Positions 53,201 through 59,737 of a DNA stretch of 64,000 bases are shown here, piece by piece. Source of the DNA: Nitrospira sp. (GTDB lineage Bacteria; Nitrospirota; Nitrospiria; Nitrospirales; Nitrospiraceae); the NCBI GenBank assembly GCA_029194675.1, contig JARFXP010000002.1, positions 868,001 to 932,000 on the forward strand, read 5' to 3'. The first letter of the stretch is position 1; each line of letters starts with the position of its first letter. The position numbers and the translations under genes are program-made. Below the pieces are notes generated by a model. It ran no database searches, was not told where the DNA came from, and saw only the letters and a program-made list of their open reading frames with translations.

Positions 53201-54028
53201 GGAGGGTCGCTTTCGTTCGGATTGGTCGGAGAAGCGCTGGCACTCCTGGGCGTGAGCGCCTTGCTCTATGGGGCTTGTTATGTGTTGCCGACGTTAGCCG
53301 CCCGGCGCGTCCTTCCGTTGGATTTTTCGCGTCCTTCAAGCGGCTCGACAGCGACGGACGCAGGGCAAGGGATTGCCGAAATGCGTCAGGATCGCCAAGC
53401 GCCTTCTTCATGGCCGCCGGGATTGTCGGACGTGTTCGCCAAAGAAATGTCCGGCTTGCGCGACGCGCTGCGTCTGACCGGGATTCCATGGTCGAAGGAG
53501 CTTCTCACATCTCGTGAAAACATGTTGCAACAGGACATTGAAGGTGATTTTGAGGTCGCCAAGGAGCGACTCATTCGAGAGGTTCTGGAAGCGGCGACAA
53601 GCCAGTACCTACAGATGTGGGAGCAACGTACTGCGTCTCAGCGCCGGTCATTGTTCAATCTGGCACGGGACGGCTTTCTGCACAGCAGAAATCCAGATAT
53701 CGGTCCGTTGTTGACAAATGGGTTGATCGTCGCGGATCTGAAGCTGCGTCCGATGAACGAAAGTTTCCGGCGTTTCATCATCAGGACGGGCTTGGAAGAG
53801 CGGCTTGATGAGGACATTGCCCAAGCGAGGACTGGTGCGTGGTTCCAAGTGTGGAGACCCATCGGAGTAGGCTTGGTGCTCATCATGGTATTTTTGATGT
53901 TGACGCAGGAGCAATATCGGGCGATTACGCTCGCCTTCCTAGGCGTGCTGCCGGGACTCCTGGGTGCCTTTTCCCAGGGGTTGACTGCGCCCAAGAAAGA
54001 GAAGCTTGACACGGCGTCCTCCGCGTAA
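50270..54028 (+). CDS. 1252-residue multi-pass membrane protein with winged-helix-like C-terminus
   Basis: From ATG 50270 (a TTG at 50234 is also in frame). A first transmembrane helix (about residues 20-42) is followed by a 240-residue periplasmic region resembling a Cache-type sensor, two helices (about 285-345), a second periplasmic region of about 300 residues and then several helices to about 1030. A cytoplasmic part near 1095-1190 contains YLQMWEQRTASQRRSLFNLA, GLIVADLKLRPMNESFRRF, a pattern like winged helices at the ends of bacterial STAND proteins, before two last helices. I do not recognise the whole protein. It looks like a double-sensor membrane receptor without a kinase, cyclase or GGDEF output. 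Confidence 0.6.
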   Translation: MMRGFNIFPPRSPSETNSVTRVVFGVVLLVLGLCGVGYWRYVETETLHLQERNFRALTVTSRALGTMVANCGTALKSVIEGEPSCNDSPCQDKAVRKEAYRKAVQALPDLRDVTIAEETKDIDGFAAKFIYPNGVSSIKLTYVHQDRARPIQTRWKITAVMDIGTIMKQLVTEDIFSDVLLAERTGRVLYHHPSTRDPSGFEFEDVSALLYRGNDSESKNGGAEKDGAGALVSKLPLFNEAPIGGIAHAIFAQAMDLLADPETAQTLILVGIVPAGQFYAEARAIPLNPLLLIAGLLLVLFFVLPYVKLRTNVPTERLTPISIVVLIVFSLLGVAVLTFGLADIATYHNLEQHLDTRLEAVSKEIRKQFKANVELGLQQLDVFDESCNAVSDCRRRLTREPAEPQLAQRLCIGMKTGGQEKGFAFFPTTSDDCSADHNDNRDVQIVYPDVKAVFWVGSSGELKIIRSREPHPWKYVNLQERQYVRRILADETVIREQDGQKFWIEPIFSRTTGGNAAVLSRKSTAFAEGRNPGRPIVAGLEVKLPSVTGAGVPPGLGFAVINQEGDVLFHSDPRRNLRENLFEETDRDGRLRQAVFAHATTQFDGRYWGKDRHFHIAPLFLEAEFIEPSDVYWSLVTYWDTDMLRVLNLRALYSSGVLFFLYAIIALSIGIVGWWMYSRTNEATYRWVSPQSQPLHRYEMAIGLFVVSLGAVGIWYARPHSYSDMLLWGLLPALVAAVVSVTHVNADAIRKDKTDVSARRRYRRFYALVVTLILVAFVMIPALVIFRVAVDVEWRLLTKFAQVDLIRDRAFQAQGVRDFHAPALFHEANHDGEVRTDFLLDFSGLNYVYADFPFQSCWRNSKESENCGSASRPAVQRGDERLIRWLYHIIDRPRFGQSGAETDMFLEEPERWHESERGTLGLIDRSQGTTSPISLYSQIPPAVPQWLYSLLVFGGLVPLVALRVKMTYVFAAVLCALGGSLSFGLVGEALALLGVSALLYGACYVLPTLAARRVLPLDFSRPSSGSTATDAGQGIAEMRQDRQAPSSWPPGLSDVFAKEMSGLRDALRLTGIPWSKELLTSRENMLQQDIEGDFEVAKERLIREVLEAATSQYLQMWEQRTASQRRSLFNLARDGFLHSRNPDIGPLLTNGLIVADLKLRPMNESFRRFIIRTGLEERLDEDIAQARTGAWFQVWRPIGVGLVLIMVFLMLTQEQYRAITLAFLGVLPGLLGAFSQGLTAPKKEKLDTASSA

Positions 54029-54110
54029 CTTCAAGATGGAGAGGAGGATTGAGAGGTCCTCTAAGCGGTTACCGCTTGCCTTCTTCACTCACCTTCGGTT
54101 TGGGATCGGC

Positions 54111-54902
54111 CTAATGCTGAGCTTGGAGACTCGCCAGAACCGGCTGAGCGGCTGTCACCTTCTGTTCAACCGCTTGAGTCAACCAGTGCCGCGCTTGCTT
54201 CGTATCCCTGGTCACTCCGCGCCCATAGGCATACATGACCCCCAGGACGTACATCGCTTGTCCGTTGCCGGTCTCAGCCAGGCGGTGGAGACCGGGAGAA
54301 GCTTTCTTGTACCAGTTTACTGACTCCGGCGTCTGCGACCCGTTACGCCGTGCGTAATAGCGTCCGAGGCGATACTGGGCAAATGCATCGCCCTGTTCGG
54401 CTAAGCGAACATCGATGCCCGGACTTTGGGCTGGTTTTGCGGCCGGCAAACTGGATGTCGATTTCTCGTTACCTGGTGGTGCCACCTTGTGACCAGAGGG
54501 ACGGTCGGTCGGATCGGAGGATTTGGGCGGTGAGGCTTGGTCACGATTGTTCTGGGTTGCGAGCCCATCGGGGTCAGGGGTCGGTGAAGCCGGAGGATTC
54601 TGAGACTCACCCAGGCCTTCTGCCTGTGAAAGCGGCGTAAGGCTGAACTCGCTCTGACTTGCCGGCGGCTCCGTGGCCGATTGCGGTTGGCCACATGGTT
54701 CAGGGGATTTGCCGGAGGCTTGCTCCCCGGCACCAGGCGGGCAGTTCGCGCTATCGTTTGAGGCGGATGGCCACAGGGGCAGTGTCGATGCACCCCAGAT
54801 CAGCGCGATGATGAACAAGGCCCAATGAAGCAGCCGGCGTCTCAGGATCGTTCGATCGCTGGGCGGCACCAACACGAGTCCAGGATAGCCTTTCTTGGCC
54901 AT
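54111..54902 (-). CDS. Membrane-anchored Sel1-repeat protein
   Basis: A 263-residue protein with one transmembrane helix near residues 28-46 (LHWALFIIALIWGASTLPLW), a long Pro/Ser-rich linker (about 50-155) and two or three Sel1-like repeats at the end: LAEQGDAFAQYRLGRYYARR, LAETGNGQAMYVLGVMYAYG and ARHWLTQAVEQK. Sel1 repeats are TPR-like scaffolds for protein binding. It is convergent with the preceding large membrane protein gene, ending 80 bases away. Function unknown. Confidence 0.75.
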   Translation of the reverse strand: MAKKGYPGLVLVPPSDRTILRRRLLHWALFIIALIWGASTLPLWPSASNDSANCPPGAGEQASGKSPEPCGQPQSATEPPASQSEFSLTPLSQAEGLGESQNPPASPTPDPDGLATQNNRDQASPPKSSDPTDRPSGHKVAPPGNEKSTSSLPAAKPAQSPGIDVRLAEQGDAFAQYRLGRYYARRNGSQTPESVNWYKKASPGLHRLAETGNGQAMYVLGVMYAYGRGVTRDTKQARHWLTQAVEQKVTAAQPVLASLQAQH

Positions 54903-55138
54903 GCCTTCTCCCGAAGGAATCCTTGGTCGGAGTATATCAGTGTGTCAAAAAGCTGTCTCGTGCTCTGGATTTTCACCGCAGCTGTCGTGGTGAGGGAACC
55001 GCGGAGCTCTGAATACTGAGCCAAACGGTCGTCCTCAGCTGCGTTGCCATTATAGATAGCCTCTTGTCCTTCCCAACTTCAAGCTCTTATAGTAGGTCGA
55101 CAGGGAATATCATTGTCACCCAGGAGGGCGAGCGAACC

Positions 55139-55555
55139 ATGCCGTCGGCTGAAAGTGCTTTCGCCATTGTGGACATCAACGGTCCATTTCGTGAGCCGCG
55201 TGAGCAAGTATTTTCCTACGATTATTCGATTCAACGGTCCACGTGGGCGACGCCACATGGCGTGCGCGTGAAGGTATCAATACCGGATGAACTGGAGGTG
55301 CTGAAGCGTCGCCTCTTCGGGATGGTTGTCGGCTCGCCGGGCCAACAACTGGTGGTGAGCAACATCCTCTCAAAAACGATTGCCGACTGGAAGATGCGGG
55401 TGGCTGAAGGGGAGGGAATGCTGACGGAACGACGCGACGTGATGCTGGCGCCATTTATCGGGCCGCTCGCGCATCTGTTCCCGAAGCTAGAGGTGTTGTT
55501 TGAGGCGAATCAATCGGTGATCCGGGAAGAAGTGAGGAGACGCACAGGCATCTGA
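55139..55555 (+). CDS. 138-residue soluble protein of unknown function
   Basis: ATG 55139 is preceded by CAGGAGGGCGAGCG. In-frame codons back to 55064 lack a ribosome site. The sequence has an N-terminal beta-rich part (FAIVDINGPFREPREQVFSY) and a helical C-terminal half (LEVLKRRLFGMVVG, then SKTIADWKMRVAEGEGMLTE). No signal peptide, metal site or known motif. It is convergent with the 55588-56205 gene. Confidence 0.6.
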   Translation: MPSAESAFAIVDINGPFREPREQVFSYDYSIQRSTWATPHGVRVKVSIPDELEVLKRRLFGMVVGSPGQQLVVSNILSKTIADWKMRVAEGEGMLTERRDVMLAPFIGPLAHLFPKLEVLFEANQSVIREEVRRRTGI

Positions 55556-55587
55556 CTCCTTGCGGGAAAAGATGTGAGCCGGATTCC

Positions 55588-56205
55588 TCAGAAAATTCTT
55601 CGGTAGTGTTTCGAGTGGACGCCTGATTCGTCCGCGAAACCGAGCGATCCCTTGTCCGGGCTACCGGTATCATTCAGGTCGATACGGTAGTGGCCGCGGA
55701 CTTGCTCCATGGCCACCTCGAACGGAACGGCGTTCGGGTAGAGCGTCCCAGGTGCATGGGCCCCTCGCGCCAGCGTACGGATCGTATCCTCTCCCGCGAA
55801 CTGCTTATCTGAGAAGATAAAGATGTCGGCGATGGCGTGATCGCCGAGTTTGTGGCCTGGTGTGGTCGAGGGGAGCTGTTCACTGAGTGCACCATCCAGA
55901 CGTGCTTGTTTGAGGCGTTTCAAGAGGCCGACGATCTGACTATCCGTCGCTTGAGAGGGAACGACCAACCCCAGGGTGTTCATATCCAGGATGGTCGTCT
56001 GGACTTTGAACATGACAGGCGCCGCTTCCGGATCCTCGATGACTGGGACATTGGGACCTTCAGTGCCGGTCGCCTGTTTGTTCTTCGAGCTGGGGACGAT
56101 CAGGGCGACGAACAACCAGAGTCCGATGAGGATGCCGAATACCACGAGTAACGGATGGGCACCGGCACGTTTGCCCTCTTCGTAGGGCTCTTGGTTTTTC
56201 GTCAT
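55588..56205 (-). CDS. Membrane-anchored protein of unknown function, coupled to mazG
   Basis: A 205-residue protein with a single N-terminal transmembrane helix (residues about 18-38, LLVVFGILIGLWLFVALIV), then an exported region of about 165 residues with VMFKVQTTILDMNTLGLVV, HAIADIFIFSDKQFAGEDTI and LYPNAVPFEVAMEQVRGHYR. Its start overlaps the mazG stop by four bases, so the two are translationally coupled. No known domain. Confidence 0.65.
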   Translation of the reverse strand: MTKNQEPYEEGKRAGAHPLLVVFGILIGLWLFVALIVPSSKNKQATGTEGPNVPVIEDPEAAPVMFKVQTTILDMNTLGLVVPSQATDSQIVGLLKRLKQARLDGALSEQLPSTTPGHKLGDHAIADIFIFSDKQFAGEDTIRTLARGAHAPGTLYPNAVPFEVAMEQVRGHYRIDLNDTGSPDKGSLGFADESGVHSKHYRRIF

Positions 56206-57089
56206 GGAACGCGATCTCCGATGTGCGGTGTGGCGTCCGACTGTGGGCTCTGCAGCCGTCGTTTGGCTTCATCCCACAGCTCGTCCATTTCGGCCAGCGT
56301 CATGTCTGTCAATGACCGGCCCTTATCTGCAGCTTGTGCCTCCACCAGATGGAACCGATCGATGAAACGGTTCGTGGATCGACGCAGGGCATCTTCAGGA
56401 TTTGCCTTCAGAAAACGGGCGAGATTCACGAGGGAAAACAGAATGTCTCCCAGTTCTCCTTCGATTGCCTCCCGCTCGCTGGGCTGATGAGACACCGGTT
56501 CGGTCTCGGTTGGAATCTGGGCCAACGCCTCCCGCAGTTCGCCGATTTCCTCGACCACTTTTCCGAAGATCTGTTCCAGACCGGCTTCACTCTGTGGCCA
56601 GTCGAAACCGACTCGGGATGCCCTTGCTTGAATTTGATAGGCCCGCAGCAATGCCGGCAAGGTCTTCGGCACTCCTTCGAGTGCGGACTGCTTTGTCCCC
56701 GCAGCTTCCCGTTCGGCACGCTTGATCTCTTCCCATTGACTCAAGACCTGGTCGCTGTTCGAAACATCCCTCGATTGGTCACCATTCCCGAATACATGGG
56801 GATGTCTGCGGATCAGTTTCGTAGCGAGCGTATCGAGAACATCCTCGATGGTAAACGATCCAGTTTCCGAGGCAATCTGACTGTGAAAGATGACTTGTAA
56901 AAGAACATCGCCGAGTTCCTCTCGCAGTTTCTGCTTGTCACGCTGGTCGATTGTCTCGAGGACTTCATAGGCTTCTTCTAGCAGATAGGGTTTCAGTGAC
57001 TCGTGTGTCTGCTTGCGATCCCACGGACATCCGTCCTGAGCGCGAAGCGCCGCCATGATCTCAATCACCTTGGTAAATCGCGTCGACAT
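56202..57089 (-). CDS. mazG: Nucleoside triphosphate pyrophosphohydrolase MazG
   Basis: A 295-residue cytoplasmic enzyme that hydrolyses NTPs to NMP and pyrophosphate. It cleans up non-canonical nucleotides and modulates (p)ppGpp-related stress. Two MazG domains are visible. The first has LRAQDGCPWDRKQTHESLKPYLLEEAYEVLE with the EExxE metal-binding set, then LREELGDVLLQVIFHSQIA. The second has VVEEIGELREAL and EGELGDILFSLVNLARFL. Length and layout are standard for the tandem-domain type. Confidence 0.96.
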   Translation of the reverse strand: MSTRFTKVIEIMAALRAQDGCPWDRKQTHESLKPYLLEEAYEVLETIDQRDKQKLREELGDVLLQVIFHSQIASETGSFTIEDVLDTLATKLIRRHPHVFGNGDQSRDVSNSDQVLSQWEEIKRAEREAAGTKQSALEGVPKTLPALLRAYQIQARASRVGFDWPQSEAGLEQIFGKVVEEIGELREALAQIPTETEPVSHQPSEREAIEGELGDILFSLVNLARFLKANPEDALRRSTNRFIDRFHLVEAQAADKGRSLTDMTLAEMDELWDEAKRRLQSPQSDATPHIGDRVP

Positions 57090-57492
57090 CGGCTGTGGAC
57101 CTGTCCAAACGTCTGGGGAAAATTGAAGGTTCTCGCCACTCTATACCGAGAACGGCTGTTGCTTCAATGGCGGCTATCTAGAGGAGGCCTTGACGGTGGG
57201 CATGAGTAGACTGAAAATGTGCGCGTGTTGTTCTTGTGCCTTATGCGCCGGGATGGGATGTGAGCCCGTGCAAGGATGGGCGTTATGCTGATCCGCATAA
57301 GAACCCGTCACAAATGGTCACACAGTCGTGGCCAATTGAAAATGCAGCTATTGTTGCGTATTGTTCACGAACAGTTGTGGCGTGTTATGCGGCTAGAAAT
57401 TGGCAGATCCAGCTCTTATGCGGATCGGCCTAAACATTGTTAGAGCGCTGGTTCACCGGAATGAAGATCCGAGCGCACTGGAGGTTTTCGCT

Positions 57493-58047
57493 ATGAGCTT
57501 CCTCAAACGCCTCTTCGGAGGCGAGTCTGCCCGAAAGATACCTGGCGCTGTGTTTTCGGTGTCTTCGGCCTCGGTACGTAGCCATAATATCCAGGCCGTG
57601 CCGCAGCTACTCGACTCGCTTGCAGCGCTCACTGCAAAACACAGTACGCCGCACTTCGCCGAAGTCACTTTTGATGGCTTTGATCATGACCCTCGCCCGA
57701 TTGATGAGATTCCAGAGGTAGCCGCATGGGCACGGCTGGTTCAGGAAACATACCCCGACTGGCTCCAGTGGCTGACTCCAGGAGCTATGCTGCGACATCT
57801 TATGTGCATCGTTCCGGGGCTTGCGGAGCATCTGCCGAATGGGCAGGTCTCACTCAACTTCGGTGCTCCAGGATTTCAGGCTTTGCTACCAGCAGGGGCA
57901 AACGCCGCCGCTAGCCGACTCAGGAACCTAGGGTGTACTGAACCATTGATCTTGGAAGTGTTCCTTCCTGCCATCAATCTGAATCGTACATCGGCCCTCT
58001 TGGGGCAGAATCAGCTTGGGAAGCACTATCAAGTTGTGGCTTTGTAA
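57493..58047 (+). CDS. 184-residue protein of unknown function
   Basis: I chose ATG 57493 because GGAGGTTTTCGCT precedes it; upstream in-frame starts have no such site. The product begins MSFLKRLFGGES, a hydrophobic-basic N-terminus, then a region with VPQLLDSLAALTAKH, HDPRPIDEIPEVAAWARLVQ and a helical C-terminal half. No recognised domain. It stands isolated: about 400 bases on each side (57090-57492 and 58048-58449) hold no gene I can support, only scattered inverted bits such as GATCCGCATAAG against CTTATGCGGATC. Confidence 0.6.
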   Translation: MSFLKRLFGGESARKIPGAVFSVSSASVRSHNIQAVPQLLDSLAALTAKHSTPHFAEVTFDGFDHDPRPIDEIPEVAAWARLVQETYPDWLQWLTPGAMLRHLMCIVPGLAEHLPNGQVSLNFGAPGFQALLPAGANAAASRLRNLGCTEPLILEVFLPAINLNRTSALLGQNQLGKHYQVVAL

Positions 58048-58449
58048 ACGTCTTTGACTTTCCCGGCGCTACCCAGCAAGGCTGGCCAGTGCTCTAACTA
58101 CCGGTTGCACCGATCGCGCGTCTACCGTAGGTTCTCCACCGTATGGTCGAGCAAGCTCCAGAGATGAAGTGCCTTCGTTGTGCGGCATCCCTGCCGCGCG
58201 TCGGTGACCCGGACCGTTCGGCAAAGAAGTATGAAAATATTTCTCGCTCCAATTCTCACTATGGCCTTTCGTGAAGCGTTTCAACGCTGATCACCGTCGC
58301 ATGTCTTCGTGCGATCGCCTACGAGGTACCAAAGACGGCAGCGCACCGAACATCTCGTCCATCGGCATGCTCGTCAAGAGCACCAAGTTGAGCTGGTGCG
58401 GAGGCTCATAAAACTTGCCCCTTAAAGAGTGATGGTATAGACTGACATC

Positions 58450-58671
58450 ATGATTCTCATACGCTTTCCAAATCCGGAATCAAAACGCGCCGCACTTGGT
58501 CGACTTGCCGGTCGTTTCCGTTTCAAGAGTTGGGCGAGTGGCGAAATGTTGGTGCCGGAGGATGCTCTGCCGTTTCTCGCGGTGGAGGGGATCGTATTCA
58601 CCGCCGAGGGACCGCCCACTTATGAGCAGAATGGTTCGGCGTTTCGAGGTTCTCCTGCCGCTGCGTTTTAA
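58450..58671 (+). CDS. 73-residue small protein, first of an overlapping pair
   Basis: A small protein, MILIRFPNPESKRAALGRLA, then RFRFKSWASGEMLVPEDALPFLAVEGI and VFTAEGP. Its end overlaps the next gene by 50 bases in another frame, a tight arrangement that suggests the two are coexpressed. No known motif. The sequence before the overlap has an alpha/beta look. Confidence 0.6.
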   Translation: MILIRFPNPESKRAALGRLAGRFRFKSWASGEMLVPEDALPFLAVEGIVFTAEGPPTYEQNGSAFRGSPAAAF

Positions 58672-58942
58672 TGACGGTTCCGCAGTTCCCGACAACGCGA
58701 TTGCCGACACATTGCTTGAATTGGAACAACAATTCGGGGCCGTGTCGTGCGACACTCAAACCATTCGCGGACAGTGGCGGCACGAGAGCCAGAGTTATCG
58801 GGATGACCTGATTCGTGTCTATGTCGATGCGGACGATGAACCGAAAAATCGGCAGTACTTCATCGAATGCAAAGAACGGCTCAAGATCAGATTCCAACAG
58901 ATCGACATTTGGATGACGACCTATTTGATTGAAGTGATTTGA
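58622..58942 (+). CDS. 106-residue conserved-looking protein, second of an overlapping pair
   Basis: From ATG 58622 (ATG 58631 also possible): FEVLLPLRFNDGSAVPDNAI, then ADTLLELEQQFGAVSCDTQTI, GQWRHESQSYRDDLIRVYVD and RLKIRFQQIDIWMTTYLIEV. A compact alpha/beta protein that I recall seeing as an unnamed conserved family, but I cannot attach a function. Starting inside the previous gene suggests a functional pair. A toxin-antitoxin relation is possible by layout only. Confidence 0.65.
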   Translation: MSRMVRRFEVLLPLRFNDGSAVPDNAIADTLLELEQQFGAVSCDTQTIRGQWRHESQSYRDDLIRVYVDADDEPKNRQYFIECKERLKIRFQQIDIWMTTYLIEVI

Positions 58943-58959
58943 CGAAAGAGATTTTCGCC

Positions 58960-59136
58960 TCACCATTCGAGACAGTCGCCCCACTTTCCAGCAGGAGACG
59001 TCCTTTCTTCGTCGGTCTCCACCAGCGAATTCAAACCGCGCCGCAATTGAAGCTTGTGCCGCAGCGCCCGTAACCACATGAGAAAATCAACGGGTTCCTC
59101 GCGAAGGACCACACCACGCATCTGGAGGTCCGTCAC
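58960..59136 (-). CDS. Possible 58-residue basic small protein
   Basis: A GTG-started frame (ATG five codons later) reading VTDLQMRGVVLREEPVDFLM, then WLRALRHKLQLRRGLNSLVE and ending KWGDCLEW. It fills most of the gap between the overlapping pair and the DUF1844 gene on the opposite strand. There is no ribosome site, so I hold it only as plausible. Confidence 0.3.
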   Translation of the reverse strand: MTDLQMRGVVLREEPVDFLMWLRALRHKLQLRRGLNSLVETDEERTSPAGKWGDCLEW

Positions 59137-59204
59137 GGCTTGCGACCGAATAGACCCTATGATAGGGTACCGGCACCATCTAGGAATGTGGGGGAGAGAG
59201 GAAC

Positions 59205-59597
59205 ATGGCAGAGGAAGAGCACGGATTTGTCATTCGCGATCGGCGGGCCAGCGGAGGAGCCGAGGCCGCTCCAACGGCAGCTTCGCCCTCAAAAGAGACA
59301 AAGCCTTCGGCTGCAGCACCGACCGAGCCATCCCAAACACCTCCGTCACCTCCGGTCACGTTCTCGTCCTTTGTCATCTCACTGGGCTCGTCATCGCTCA
59401 TGCTCATGGGCGAGCAATTGGATCCTCACCAGGCAACGATACCCGTCAATCTGCCGCAGGCCAAAGAAATCATCGATCTCTTGTCTGTCTTGGAAGGCAA
59501 GACAAAAGGCAATCTGACCTCTGATGAGCAAACGGTCCTGCGCGACATGCTGTACGCCCTTCGTATGAAGTATGTCACGCTGGCCCCACCAAAGTAG
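59205..59597 (+). CDS. DUF1844-domain protein
   Basis: A 130-residue protein. The first 50 residues are a low-complexity Pro/Ala/Ser linker. The rest, FSSFVISLGSSSLMLMGEQL, then PVNLPQAKEIIDLLSVLEGKTKGNLT and LRDMLYALRMKYV, is the DUF1844 domain. The family is widespread and uncharacterised. AGAGAGGAAC precedes the ATG. A hairpin about 40 bases past the stop may end the transcript. Confidence 0.88.
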   Translation: MAEEEHGFVIRDRRASGGAEAAPTAASPSKETKPSAAAPTEPSQTPPSPPVTFSSFVISLGSSSLMLMGEQLDPHQATIPVNLPQAKEIIDLLSVLEGKTKGNLTSDEQTVLRDMLYALRMKYVTLAPPK

Positions 59598-59636
59598 AAT
59601 CCTATCGCTTGATTCTCCGTCCCGCGAGCTCTCTGA

Positions 59637-59662
59637 CTGCTGCAAATTGTGCAGCAGGCTTT
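59637..59662 (+). terminator. Candidate terminator after the DUF1844 gene
   Basis: An eight-base perfect stem, CTGCTGCA / TGCAGCAG, with loop AATTG is followed by GCTTT. It lies 40 bases after the DUF1844 stop and 75 before the sensor kinase start. The T run is short, so strength is uncertain. Confidence 0.4.
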
Positions 59663-59737
59663 GAGACTGTCTCGCAAGTCGGTTATAGTGCTAAAAACCC
59701 CTGTTTCTTGTGCCGACGGTGGCCGAAGGACGAGTGA

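Noticed and set aside
57430..58100. GTTAGAGC before and GCTCTAAC after the 57493 gene, looking like integron attC core sites
   Set aside because: The seventh base does not fit the GTTRRRY consensus, no paired attC stem could be traced at either end and no integrase is present.
58069..58284. A 71-codon minus-strand frame after the 57493 gene
   Set aside because: No ribosome site, no hydrophobic or domain pattern; its composition looks like non-coding sequence.
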